Shown here: piece by piece, positions 49,863-57,997 of the stretch | How positions within the stretch are numbered: position 1 is the stretch's first letter | Layout of the letters: each line of letters begins with the position of its first letter | Assembly (NCBI GenBank): GCA_025150425.1 | Contig: CP102281.1 | Span: forward strand, 744,001 to 808,000 | Direction of reading: 5' to 3' | Origin: [Eubacterium] siraeum | GTDB taxonomy: Bacteria; Bacillota; Clostridia; Oscillospirales; Ruminococcaceae | Length of the DNA stretch: 64,000 bases | Translations under genes and position numbers: made by a program | Notes under the pieces: model-generated | Seen by the model: the letters and a program-made list of their open reading frames with translations, nothing else | What the model was told of the DNA's origin: nothing | The model's database searches: none

Positions 49863-50502
49863 AAAGCAGGATAAGGACGAACAGCGTTATGCCGAAAAAT
49901 ATGCGGACTATGTGAAAATGCTGAAAAATACGCTCTCAAAGAAGCGTTTTACCCACAGTATGAATGTTGCGTCAATGTGTCTGGCACTTGCGAAAAAGCA
50001 CGGCGGTGACGAGGAAAAGGCATATCTCGCAGGGCTTCTTCACGATATAAAGAAGGAGGAAACTCCGAATGCGATGAAATCGCAGGCGATACTGAGCAAT
50101 ATGGACGTGAGCGACGAGGAGCTTTATACCCCGGCACTGTGGCACGCTCCGGCAGGGGCATATCACATATCGAAAAATCTCGGTATAAAGGATATTGATA
50201 TTCTGAATGCGGTGCGTTATCACACTGCAGGCAGGGCGGATATGTCGATGCTTGAAAAGATCGTTTACTTAGGTGATCTCACAAGTGCAGACAGAAGCTA
50301 TAAGGATGTTGAAAAATATCGGGAGATGAGCTTTGAGAATCTTGACAACGCTATGTACAATGCGTTAAAATATTCAATAGGCGAAACGCTGGGTAAGGGC
50401 GGACTTATACCGCCGTGTACGATAGCGGGATATAATTTCTACACAAGGATAATGAAGGCTGAAAAAAGCACAGCAGAAAGGAAAAATCCGAAGAATGACT
50501 GA
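49855..50502 (+). CDS. YqeK-family HD-domain phosphohydrolase
   Basis: A 215-residue HD protein: KRFTHSMNVASMCLALAKKHG, GLLHDIKKEE (the HD pair), then LWHAPAG and VRYHTAGRADMSMLEKIVYLGD. YqeK proteins hydrolyse Ap4A to ADP. The ATG at 49855 follows AAAGGAACG and overlaps nadD by 8 bp. Confidence 0.93.
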   Translation: MCEKQDKDEQRYAEKYADYVKMLKNTLSKKRFTHSMNVASMCLALAKKHGGDEEKAYLAGLLHDIKKEETPNAMKSQAILSNMDVSDEELYTPALWHAPAGAYHISKNLGIKDIDILNAVRYHTAGRADMSMLEKIVYLGDLTSADRSYKDVEKYREMSFENLDNAMYNALKYSIGETLGKGGLIPPCTIAGYNFYTRIMKAEKSTAERKNPKND

Positions 50503-50848
50503 TATAGAGATTCTGAAGGAGGGCATAAAGGCTCTCGATTCTAAGAAGGCAGATGATATAAGAATCCTCAAGGTGCGTGACCTTACAATACTTGCAAATT
50601 ATTTTGTAATAGTAAGCGGTTCAAGCTCTACGCAGGTAAAGGCACTTGCGGACGAGGTCGATTTTAAGCTCGGTGAAAAGGGCGAGGAGCCTAAGTCGAT
50701 AGACGGCAAGGCAAGCGGTAACTGGATAGTGCTTGACTATATAGATGTTGTTTTCCACGTTTTCTATAAGGAAACGAGGGATTTCTACGACCTTGAAAGG
50801 CTCTGGCAGGACGCTGAGGAAGTTGATGTAAAGCAGTTTCTTGATTGA
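50495..50848 (+). CDS. rsfS: Ribosome silencing factor RsfS
   Basis: A 117-residue protein: DIRILKVRDLTILANYFVIVSGSS, then SGNWIVLDYIDVVFHVF and YDLERLW, the RsfS/Iojap signature. It binds L14 to block subunit joining under starvation. Last gene of the yhbY-nadD-yqeK-rsfS group. Confidence 0.95.
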   Translation: MTDIEILKEGIKALDSKKADDIRILKVRDLTILANYFVIVSGSSSTQVKALADEVDFKLGEKGEEPKSIDGKASGNWIVLDYIDVVFHVFYKETRDFYDLERLWQDAEEVDVKQFLD

Positions 50849-50895
50849 AAATCGGAATAATCTGCAAGAATTTTTACGAAATTTTCAAAAATGTA

Positions 50896-50924
50896 TTGAC
50901 AAAGTCGGTACGATATTGTATAAT
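50896..50924 (+). promoter_or_regulatory. Promoter of rpsU
   Basis: Consensus TTGACA and TATAAT with a 17-bp spacer, 70 bp before the rpsU start. Confidence 0.85.
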
Positions 50925-50993
50925 ACTAGCATACATCTTTATAAAATTTGTATGAGTTATAACCTGTGCCATTTGGCAAAGGGAGGGATATAG

Positions 50994-51170
50994 ATGGCAG
51001 AAGTACGTTTAGGCAAAAATGAATCTTTAGATACAGCTCTCAAGCGTTTCAAGAGATCGTGTGCCAGAGACGGCGTCCTCGCAGAGGTTCGTAAAAGAGA
51101 ACACTACGAAAAACCTTCGGTAAAGCGTAAAAAGAAATCCGAGGCTGCTCGTAAGCGCAAGTTTAAGTAA
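50994..51170 (+). CDS. rpsU: 30S ribosomal protein S21
   Basis: A 58-residue protein: [20 protein letters not shown], then [20 protein letters not shown] and a basic tail ending KRKFK, the bS21 signature. GGGAGGGAT precedes the ATG. Own promoter and terminator. Confidence 0.96.
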   Translation: MAEVRLGKNESLDTALKRFKRSCARDGVLAEVRKREHYEKPSVKRKKKSEAARKRKFK

Positions 51171-51187
51171 TTAATTACTTACGGTAA

Positions 51188-51243
51188 TAAAAGGCGGACA
51201 AGGTTAGCCTCATGCTGACGCTTTGTTCGCCTTTTAATTTTTT
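51188..51243 (+). terminator. Terminator of rpsU
   Basis: The stem AAAAGGCGGACAA/TTGTTCGCCTTTT (one G-T pair) with a 20-nt loop region, followed by AATTTTTT. Confidence 0.8.
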
Positions 51244-51258
51244 ATTAAAGGATACGGT

Positions 51259-51768
51259 ATGATTTTTAAACCGCAGATATGGATAAATTCAGTTCTCGAC
51301 ATAGACGAGGACTTTCTTGATAAATATAATATAAAGGCGCTGGTGCTTGACCTTGACAACACGCTTTCAATGCACGGGAATCCTGCCGCCGAAAACGGCA
51401 TACCCGAGTGGCTTGATCATATGAAAAACATAGGAGTGCCGATGCGCATAGTGTCGAACAACACAAACAAGCGTGTAGCACCGCTTGCAAAGAAGCTGGG
51501 GCTTCCGTTTACGGCAAACGGCTGTAAACCGCTTACATTCGGCATATCAAAGGCTATAAAGATAATGGGCGTGCCGAAAAAACAGGTGGCTGTCGTGGGC
51601 GATCAGATATTCACGGATGTTATTGCAGGGAATATCAAGGGGGCGGTGTCGGTGCTTGTTGAGCCTTTCCATATGGAAAGTGCGTGGACGTTCAAGCTGA
51701 AAAGAAAAGCAGAGAGTTTATTTTTCCACAGGGACTACTCGAAGCTGGAAACCAAGGAGAAAAAGTAA
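51259..51768 (+). CDS. YqeG-family HAD phosphatase
   Basis: A 169-residue HAD IIIA protein: LVLDLDNTLSMHG (motif I), RIVSNNTNKRVAPLAKKLGL (motif II region), then VAVVGDQIFTDVIAGN (motif IV). Related proteins act on phosphatidylglycerophosphate (Pgp1/Gep4-like) or are of unknown role in Bacillus. The stop overlaps the next ATG. Confidence 0.9.
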   Translation: MIFKPQIWINSVLDIDEDFLDKYNIKALVLDLDNTLSMHGNPAAENGIPEWLDHMKNIGVPMRIVSNNTNKRVAPLAKKLGLPFTANGCKPLTFGISKAIKIMGVPKKQVAVVGDQIFTDVIAGNIKGAVSVLVEPFHMESAWTFKLKRKAESLFFHRDYSKLETKEKK

Positions 51769-52613
51769 TGGCTGTTAAATTCGGGCCGGGCGGCAATTCG
51801 CTGAGCTTCGGCAAGAGAAAATTCCCCGACGAGCTTCCGTCGTATCTTGCATCTATGGGGCTTGACTGCTATGAGATTGAGTGCGGCAGGGGAGTCAGAA
51901 TTGCGGCGGCGACCTATGAAAAGCTGCCTGCGCTTGCAAGCGGGAACAATATAACCGTAACGCTCCACGCTCCGTATTTTATCTCTCTGTCAAGCGTTGA
52001 GGCGGAAAAGCGTGACAACAGCGTGAATTATATCGCTGAATCGCTCAGGGCGGCGGATAAGCTGGGTGCGGCAAAGGTTGTGGTACACTCCGGCTCGTGC
52101 GCTAAGATTACGAGAGCGGAGGCACTGTATCTTGCGAAGCAGACGCTTGCAAAGGCTGTGGCTTTAAGACAGAGCGAGGGCTTGAAGGCGATTATATGCC
52201 CGGAAACTATGGGCAAGATAAATCAGCTCGGAACGCTTGATGAGGTACTGGAGCTGTGTACTCTTGACGATGAAATGCTCCCGTGTGTTGACTTCGGGCA
52301 TCTGAACGCAAGAACGCACGGCGAAATTAAGACGATAGATGATTATTCTGCGATGCTCGACAAAATCGAGAATACACTCGGACACGACAGGCTTTCACAG
52401 ATGCACATACATTTCTCGAAGATAGAATATACAAACAGCGGAGAAAGACGGCACCTGACGTTTGCAGACGAGATTTACGGTCCGCAGTATGAGCCGCTGT
52501 GCGAGCTTCTGGCAAAGAGAAATCTAAACTGTACGGTTATATGCGAATCTGACGGAACACAGGCTGAGGATGCAAGCCTTATGAAAAAGGCTTATCTCGG
52601 CTATTTGAAATAA
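51768..52613 (+). CDS. AP endonuclease family 2 / TIM-barrel protein (Nfo-like)
   Basis: A 281-residue xylose-isomerase-like barrel: VTLHAPYFISLSS, KVVVHSGS, IICPETMGKINQLGT, CVDFGHLNARTHG and QMHIHFSKIEYTNSGERRH, the metal-binding pattern of endonuclease IV. Probably a deoxyribonuclease IV relative, though short members can be isomerase-like. The ATG overlaps the YqeG stop; AAGGAG lies upstream. Confidence 0.83.
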   Translation: MAVKFGPGGNSLSFGKRKFPDELPSYLASMGLDCYEIECGRGVRIAAATYEKLPALASGNNITVTLHAPYFISLSSVEAEKRDNSVNYIAESLRAADKLGAAKVVVHSGSCAKITRAEALYLAKQTLAKAVALRQSEGLKAIICPETMGKINQLGTLDEVLELCTLDDEMLPCVDFGHLNARTHGEIKTIDDYSAMLDKIENTLGHDRLSQMHIHFSKIEYTNSGERRHLTFADEIYGPQYEPLCELLAKRNLNCTVICESDGTQAEDASLMKKAYLGYLK

Positions 52614-52629
52614 GGACGGAAAAAAGAAA

Positions 52630-53058
52630 ATGAAGATACTTGTAATGAACGGACCGAATTTAAACCTTCTCGGCGAGCGTGAGCCGTCTGTTTACGGCGA
52701 CCATTCGCTTGCGGCGATAAACGAAAGGCTGAAGGAATGTGCCGAGAAAAACGGCGCAGAGATAGATTTCTTCCAGTCTAACCACGAGGGCGCATTGATA
52801 GACGCACTTCACGGGGCAAGAGCAAAATATAACTGCATTATCTTCAATGCAGGTGCATATACGCATTACAGCTATGCGATAAGGGACGCTATTGCGGCGA
52901 TAAAGGTACCTGTAATAGAAGTGCATATGTCGAACGTACACGCAAGAGAGGAATTCAGGCATCATTCGGTAATCTCTCCGGTATGCAAGGGCACTGTTGC
53001 GGGATTTGGCGAAAAGAGCTATATGATGGCGCTTTTCTATGCGCTGAATATGGACTGA
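52630..53058 (+). CDS. aroQ: 3-dehydroquinate dehydratase, type II
   Basis: A 142-residue enzyme: MNGPNLNLLGEREPSVYG (with the active-site Arg and Tyr), DFFQSNHEGALID, FNAGAYTHYSYAIRDAI and VIEVHMSNVHAREEFR. Third step of the shikimate pathway. No other aro genes nearby. Confidence 0.96.
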   Translation: MKILVMNGPNLNLLGEREPSVYGDHSLAAINERLKECAEKNGAEIDFFQSNHEGALIDALHGARAKYNCIIFNAGAYTHYSYAIRDAIAAIKVPVIEVHMSNVHAREEFRHHSVISPVCKGTVAGFGEKSYMMALFYALNMD

Positions 53059-53156
53059 TAAAGGCAATCAGGCAATACAGTTGATTTTCGGTTAATAATT
53101 AAGGGCTAAAATTATTATTTGGATAAATGCGGTCATAATCGCAGCGGAGGGGAAAT

Positions 53157-54239
53157 ATGGTTAATAATGGCGGTAATATAGCAAAGCTGGCAGACAAACT
53201 TTCGGATGAAAGACACGCCGCTCTGATAACATCGGATATAAGCAGGAGATATTTCTGCGGATTCACATCATCGGCGGGAATTATACTTGTCACAAAGGAA
53301 GCAAGCTATCTTCTGATTGATTTCCGCTACTTTGACAAAGCAAAGCAACGAGTCAGCGATTGCGAGGTAATATTGCTCGAAAACGCAAAGACCCAGCTTA
53401 TGAACCTGCTTATAAAGCACGGTATAACCACTGTCAGCGTGGAGAGCGACGCTATGACGGTGACCGAGCTTGAAAAATACAAGGCAAACTATACGTTTGT
53501 CACCTTCGACAGCTCGTGCGGGTTATCGGAGATGATCGGGAAGATGAGAATAATAAAGACACCCGAAGAAATCGAGAAGATAGTAAAGGCACAGCGGATA
53601 GCCGAAAGAGCTTTTTCAAGACTGCTGCGTGACATAAAGCCGGGACAGACCGAAAAGCACGTTGCGGCACTGCTTGAATATTATATGGCTGAATACGGCT
53701 CGGACGGAAAATCGTTTGATACCATTGCGGCATCGGGCGTTAATTCTGCTTCACCTCACGCCGTACCTACGGATAAGAAGCTGGAAAACGGAGATTTTCT
53801 GACGCTTGACTTCGGTGCGACCTATGACGGATACCATTCGGATATGACAAGAACCATCGCTATAGGCAAGGTGACGGATGATATGAAGAAGATGTATGAC
53901 GCTGTTCTTTTTGCTAATCTTGACGCTATGAAGGCGATAAGGGCGGATATAAGCGGAAAGGTGGCAGACAGTGTTGCGAGAAGCACTCTTGACGCATGGG
54001 GATTCGGCAAGTATTTCGGTCACGGGCTTGGTCACGGTGTAGGTCTTGAGATACACGAGGCACCGTCGGCATCGCCTTCGTCACAGTATACGCTCAAGGA
54101 GGGTATGATACTGACAGTTGAGCCGGGTGCGTATATTTCGGGCAAATACGGAGTGAGAACTGAGGATATGGTGGTTGTCACGAATGACGGCTGTCGTAAC
54201 CTTACAAATACAACAAAGGATTTAATCATTATAGATTGA
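53157..54239 (+). CDS. M24-family Xaa-Pro aminopeptidase
   Basis: A 360-residue peptidase with a creatinase-like N-terminal domain and a pita-bread metal site: DFGATYDGYHSDMTRT (two Asp), GHGLGHGVGLEIHE (His), TVEPGAYI (Glu) and VRTEDMVVV (Glu). It removes N-terminal residues before proline. AGCGGAGGGG precedes the ATG. Confidence 0.93.
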   Translation: MVNNGGNIAKLADKLSDERHAALITSDISRRYFCGFTSSAGIILVTKEASYLLIDFRYFDKAKQRVSDCEVILLENAKTQLMNLLIKHGITTVSVESDAMTVTELEKYKANYTFVTFDSSCGLSEMIGKMRIIKTPEEIEKIVKAQRIAERAFSRLLRDIKPGQTEKHVAALLEYYMAEYGSDGKSFDTIAASGVNSASPHAVPTDKKLENGDFLTLDFGATYDGYHSDMTRTIAIGKVTDDMKKMYDAVLFANLDAMKAIRADISGKVADSVARSTLDAWGFGKYFGHGLGHGVGLEIHEAPSASPSSQYTLKEGMILTVEPGAYISGKYGVRTEDMVVVTNDGCRNLTNTTKDLIIID

Positions 54240-54254
54240 TACGGAGGGATACAT

Positions 54255-54860
54255 ATGCTTACAGGCTTGTTTTTTGCGGTTTCGGGCTATCTGCTCGGAA
54301 GTATATTGTTTGCAAGCATTATTTCGAAGCTGTTTCACAAGGACATAATATCGAAAAGCCCCGACAAGAACTACGGAACGGCTAATGCGTTCCGTTACGG
54401 CGGAGTGTTATGCGGTGCGCTGACGCTGCTTTGCGATATGGGAAAGGGCTTTTTGCCTGTGTTTATTTATATGCACACAGAAAATCCTTCGGAGGTCATG
54501 CTACCTATCGTGCTTGTTGCGCCCGTGATAGGACATATACTGCCGATATTCTCGAAGTTTAAAGGCGGAAAGGCTATTGCGGTCACATTCGGCTCTCTTG
54601 CGGGCATGTGGCCCAACTGGACTACCGTACTGACACTGTGCTTCTTCTTTATTCTGTTTATGACGCTGATAAAGATAACCCCTCACTGCTACTGCACTAT
54701 TATCACCTACTGCTGTACAACGCTTGTATCGTTCTTTATAGAGCCTGTGAAGGCGGTGTCGATAGGTATGCTTATGATAACTATTGCCTGCTCGATAAAG
54801 ATGCTCAGCGTTCCCGAAGAACGTGAGAAGTTCGATGTGAGATGGCTGTGGAAGCACTGA
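54255..54860 (+). CDS. plsY: PlsY-type glycerol-3-phosphate acyltransferase
   Basis: A 201-residue membrane protein with the PlsY motifs in order: GYLLGSILFASIIS, KNYGTANAFRYGG, and GHILPIFSKFKGGKAIAVTFG. It transfers acyl from acyl-phosphate (made by PlsX) to glycerol-3-phosphate. The sequence is diverged relative to typical PlsY (GTANAFR for GSGNAxR). A glycolipid glycosyltransferase pseudogene follows, overlapping by 19 bp. Confidence 0.87.
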   Translation: MLTGLFFAVSGYLLGSILFASIISKLFHKDIISKSPDKNYGTANAFRYGGVLCGALTLLCDMGKGFLPVFIYMHTENPSEVMLPIVLVAPVIGHILPIFSKFKGGKAIAVTFGSLAGMWPNWTTVLTLCFFFILFMTLIKITPHCYCTIITYCCTTLVSFFIEPVKAVSIGMLMITIACSIKMLSVPEEREKFDVRWLWKH

Positions 54861-55047
54861 TTTTATCGTGCGGTACGGGCGGAGGTCATAATGCGGCCGC
54901 CCGTGCGGTAAAAGAAGAGCTACTCAGGAGAGGTCATAATGCTGTGAAATGATAAGAAATCAGCACAGGTTTATTTCTTCATCGGCAGGCAGGATATGCG
55001 ACCTGCTCGAAAAAATCGGCAATAATGACGGCAAAAAGGTATCGTGA
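54842..55047 (+). pseudogene. MGDG synthase/UgtP-like glycosyltransferase, collapsed
   Basis: The first frame gives a 36-residue N-terminus (VEALILSCGTGGGHNAAARA, then VKEELLRRGHNAVK) that is the start of diacylglycerol glycosyltransferases, ending in a stop at 54950. A second frame (54955-55047) reads like a C-terminal end (SSSAGRICDLLEKIGNNDG). An internal deletion removed about 300 codons. The intact gene would have followed plsY in lipid synthesis. Confidence 0.7.
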
Positions 55048-55048
55048 T

Positions 55049-55390
55049 ATGAATATACAGATTTTCGGTAAAGCAAAGTGTTTTGACACAAAAAAGGCGG
55101 AGCGTTATTTCAAGGAACGCAGAATAAAGTTCCAGTCGATAGACCTATTATCCAAAGGTATGTCGAAGGGCGAGTTCAACAGCGTGTCGGCGGCTGTCGG
55201 CGGCTATGAAAAGCTCATCGACACTTCTTCAAAGGCATATAAGGACAGCACGCTGCAATATCTTGCGTATGAGGACGATAAAATTAAAAAGCTGCTTGAA
55301 AATCCTGCGATGTTCAAAACGCCGATAGTGCGAAACGGAAGGCAGGCAACGGTAGGATATTGTCCGGACGTGTGGAAAACGTGGGAATAA
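55049..55390 (+). CDS. ArsC/Spx-like thioredoxin-fold protein
   Basis: A 113-residue protein of the arsenate reductase/YffB/Spx family: QIFGKAKCFDTKKAERYFKE with one N-terminal cysteine in C-x-x-T, and a C-terminal NPAMFKTPIVRNGRQATVGY. The RPI region of true arsenate reductases is not clear, so redox or regulatory roles are possible. ATG at 55049; upstream sites are weak. Confidence 0.82.
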   Translation: MNIQIFGKAKCFDTKKAERYFKERRIKFQSIDLLSKGMSKGEFNSVSAAVGGYEKLIDTSSKAYKDSTLQYLAYEDDKIKKLLENPAMFKTPIVRNGRQATVGYCPDVWKTWE

Positions 55391-55475
55391 GCGAGGGCTA
55401 TACGTCCCGAAAACCGCATAACAAAGCCGTTTGAAAAAATAACGAAACTTTTTTCAAAAAAATTATAAAAAACGC

Positions 55476-55504
55476 TTGACAAATCACTCTAAAGCGTGTA
55501 TAAT
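55476..55504 (+). promoter_or_regulatory. Promoter of the tRNA operon
   Basis: TTGACA and TATAAT with a 17-bp spacer, about 90 bp before the first tRNA. Confidence 0.88.
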
Positions 55505-55595
55505 ATAATAGTCGCTTGAAGAGAGCACAAAAAACTTCGGCAAACGGAGTAAGGAAACAAGGTAATCTTGAGGTGATAACCTCAGGATGCAATAT

Positions 55596-55671
55596 GGAAG
55601 CTTAGCTCAGCTGGGAGAGCATCTGCCTTACAAGCAGAGGGTCATAGGTTCGAGCCCTATAGTTTCCACCA
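55596..55671 (+). tRNA. tRNA-Val (anticodon TAC)
   Basis: Acceptor stem GGAAGCT/AGTTTCC, anticodon loop CTTACAA, T-loop GGTTCGAGCC, encoded CCA. First of five tRNAs in one operon. Confidence 0.95.
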
Positions 55672-55700
55672 CCTTTCAAGGCGAAAGCCTTGACTCCTAC

Positions 55701-55777
55701 GGCCTGGTAGTTCAGTTGGTTAGAACGCCGCCCTGTCACGGCGGAGGTCGTGGGTTCGAGTCCCATCCAGGTCGCCA
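55701..55777 (+). tRNA. tRNA-Asp (anticodon GTC)
   Basis: Acceptor stem GGCCTGG/CCAGGTC, anticodon loop CTGTCAC, T-loop GGTTCGAGTCC, encoded CCA. Confidence 0.95.
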
Positions 55778-55801
55778 TTTTTTTGGCTTTCCAAAAGCTA
55801 C

Positions 55802-55877
<76 letters not shown>

Positions 55878-55906
55878 TAAGAAACGCAATAGCGTTTCTT
55901 ATATAA

Positions 55907-55982
55907 GCGGATTTAGCTCATCTGGTAGAGCGCCACCTTGCCAAGGTGGAGGTAGCGAGTTCGAGCCTCGTAATCCGCTCCA
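55907..55982 (+). tRNA. tRNA-Gly (anticodon GCC)
   Basis: Acceptor stem GCGGATT/AATCCGC, anticodon loop TTGCCAA, T-loop AGTTCGAGCC, encoded CCA. Confidence 0.95.
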
Positions 55983-55990
55983 ATTTTTTT

Positions 55991-56064
55991 GGCGCTATAG
56001 CCAAGTGGTAAGGCATAGGTCTGCAACACCTTGATCCCCAGTTCAAATCTGGGTGGCGCCTCCA
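55991..56064 (+). tRNA. tRNA-Cys (anticodon GCA)
   Basis: Acceptor stem GGCGCTA/TGGCGCC (with a T-G pair), discriminator U, anticodon loop CTGCAAC, T-loop AGTTCAAATCT, encoded CCA. Confidence 0.95.
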
Positions 56065-56073
56065 TCAAAAAGA

Positions 56074-56108
56074 AAAGCACTTGCAATTTGCAGGTGCTTT
56101 TTTGTTTG
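56074..56108 (+). terminator. Terminator of the tRNA operon
   Basis: The stem AAAGCACTTGCA/TGCAGGTGCTTT (one wobble) with T-rich tail. Confidence 0.85.
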
Positions 56109-56177
56109 TCCTTTTTATAGTACATATGGAATGCTATAATATGAACGTAAACAAAAATAAACCGGAGGTATAAAAAC

Positions 56178-56858
56178 ATGAGCAACGAAACATTTATGCT
56201 TACTAATGCAGATATGAATGCGGTGGTGCTTAAAGACGCCGGCTACATAAACAGGAGAGGCGCAAAGCTGTATGTAGAGGGTAATTACAGGTTCGCTGTT
56301 GAGTATTACAGGCTGGCGGCGGCAATGGGGGATATGAATGCGGTATCCAATCTCGGATACTGCTATCTTTACGGACGTGATATTGAGCAGAACACGTCTT
56401 TGGCAATAGCGTATTTCAAGACCGCCGCTGAAAACGGAGTTATTGATGCAATGTACAAGCTTGGCGATATATATTCCTCTGACAAGTGGAATGTGAAGGA
56501 CGTGGAATTATCACTGTATTACTATAATATTGCGTTATTTCATTTGCTTGGAGAAGACGAGTGGGATGTTGAATCAATCGTATATTGTGAAGGATTCCAG
56601 AGATATCCCAGTCTCTGCTATGCACTTGGCAGAGAGATGTCAAGGGGCGGCAGAATGAATACCGATATAGTAATAGCATATCAGTTATTGAAGCACGCTG
56701 AGAAGGGATACCGTAAAGAGATAGACAACGGTGCGGTAATGTATGAATCGTCATACGAAGGCGTGAAGGAGCTTCTTGCCGATTCACAGTTTGACGGGAT
56801 AAGGAAAGAGTATGACGCTTATTTCACGGGCGAAGATTATGATGAGGAAACGGAATAA
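56178..56858 (+). CDS. Sel1/TPR-like repeat protein
   Basis: A 226-residue helical-repeat protein: YRFAVEYYRLAAAMGDMNAV, then NLGYCYLYGRDIEQNTSLAI and AYFKTAAENGVIDAMYKLGD are consecutive Sel1-like repeats at about residues 35-115. Such proteins are scaffolds. The tail is acidic. GGAGG precedes the ATG. Partner unknown. Confidence 0.8.
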   Translation: MSNETFMLTNADMNAVVLKDAGYINRRGAKLYVEGNYRFAVEYYRLAAAMGDMNAVSNLGYCYLYGRDIEQNTSLAIAYFKTAAENGVIDAMYKLGDIYSSDKWNVKDVELSLYYYNIALFHLLGEDEWDVESIVYCEGFQRYPSLCYALGREMSRGGRMNTDIVIAYQLLKHAEKGYRKEIDNGAVMYESSYEGVKELLADSQFDGIRKEYDAYFTGEDYDEETE

Positions 56859-56944
56859 TCGCTGTGTCTGCGACTGAGTACATCGGAGATATATCAGCGT
56901 TGATATAAGATAAAAGCTGAGGCTTGAATTCATTGCGAATAAAA

Positions 56945-56984
56945 ACGCACGGTGCAATCTTAACGGTTGCACCGTGCGTTTTTA
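56945..56984. terminator. Bidirectional terminator between convergent genes
   Basis: A perfect 13-bp stem ACGCACGGTGCAA/TTGCACCGTGCGT flanked by A and T runs, between the Sel1-type gene and the EI-like gene. Confidence 0.9.
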
Positions 56985-56997
56985 TATCTTTACTGCT

Positions 56998-57723
56998 TCA
57001 GGAAACGAAGCTCTCGCTTTTTTCGTTCAATATTACCGTGCCTTCTCTGCCGTCAACGGTCAGGCTGTCGCCTGTGCGTACATCGTTCAGCAAATCCCAG
57101 CCAAGTCCTACAATAACCGGAATATCGAGGCTCTTTGCGAGAATCGCAGAATGCGAATCGGACGAGCCGAAAGCCGTCAGAAAGCCCTGTGCGTTATTTT
57201 CACAGAACTGTATTATTTCGCTGGGGAGGAAGTCCTCCGTGCAGATTATTTTGTTTGCTCCTGTTGCAAAATCCTTTGCGCTTTTTTGCTTTCTGCCCGA
57301 AAGAATGGAAACGAGCCTGTCGGATATATCGTGAATGTCGGCGGAACGTGCCTTCATATAATCGTCATCCATTGCGGCGAAGATTTTTGAAAAGTTGTAG
57401 GATGTAAGCGATACTGCGTATTCGGCGTTGACGTGCTGGGTAGAGATAATGCTTCTGACGGCATCGCTGAAATCGTCGTCAAGCGTCAGAACCATATGTA
57501 TATCGAAGATTTTCGCAAGCTGTTTTCCGACCTTGCTCACTGCTGTGTCACGCAGCTCGTGCAGCTGTTCAAGAGCTGTCTGCTGTGCCGCAGCGAACCG
57601 ACCTGATTCATCTTCTGCACTTGGCGTATGTATGCAGCTTACGGTGGTGATTTTTCTTTCAAACTTGAACGCCTGTCCGCTTACTGTAAATGCGTTCAGG
57701 CTTTTACCGCTTAATACTTTCAT
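56998..57723 (-). CDS. PTS enzyme I-like protein lacking the PEP-binding domain
   Basis: A 241-residue protein covering only the N-terminal part of enzyme I: an HPr-binding-like helical region (residues 40-140) and the mobile phosphohistidine domain with SSDSHSAILAKSLDIPVIVGL, the histidine near residue 191 matching the EI active site. It ends at EGTVIL plus about nine residues, where the PEP-binding barrel would begin; full EI has about 570 residues. It cannot use PEP directly as EI does. The ATG at 57723 follows GGGAGGCG; its promoter is at 57830-57858. Confidence 0.78.
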   Translation of the reverse strand: MKVLSGKSLNAFTVSGQAFKFERKITTVSCIHTPSAEDESGRFAAAQQTALEQLHELRDTAVSKVGKQLAKIFDIHMVLTLDDDFSDAVRSIISTQHVNAEYAVSLTSYNFSKIFAAMDDDYMKARSADIHDISDRLVSILSGRKQKSAKDFATGANKIICTEDFLPSEIIQFCENNAQGFLTAFGSSDSHSAILAKSLDIPVIVGLGWDLLNDVRTGDSLTVDGREGTVILNEKSESFVS

Positions 57724-57829
57724 ATCTACGCCTCCCTTCAAAAGAAATCGGGTACAGTAAAGTGCGGCTTTAGCAGCATTTTGAACTAAGTTTGTTGAAA
57801 ATGCTCAATTATTTTTTAATCTTGCTTTT

Positions 57830-57858
57830 ATTATAGTACAATTTTATCAAAAAATCAA
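57830..57858 (-). promoter_or_regulatory. Promoter of the EI-like gene
   Basis: On the minus strand, TTGATT and TATAAT with a 17-bp spacer. Confidence 0.7.
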
Positions 57859-57922
57859 TAGAAAAAAGGAAAAAATAAGCTGTTTTGGTGAATTTTTTGT
57901 TAAAGGGAGCGAAGGTGGGGTT

Positions 57923-57960
57923 AAAAAAGCGGTACATTTTCGGTGTACCGCTTTATTTTT
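57923..57960. terminator. Terminator after the hybrid kinase gene
   Basis: The stem AAAGCGGTACA/TGTACCGCTTT with a T-run on the minus strand (TTTTTT), ending the kinase operon read leftward. Confidence 0.85.
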
Positions 57961-57997
57961 GGGAAGGCTGTGGATTTTACACGGGATGTGGTTTAAA

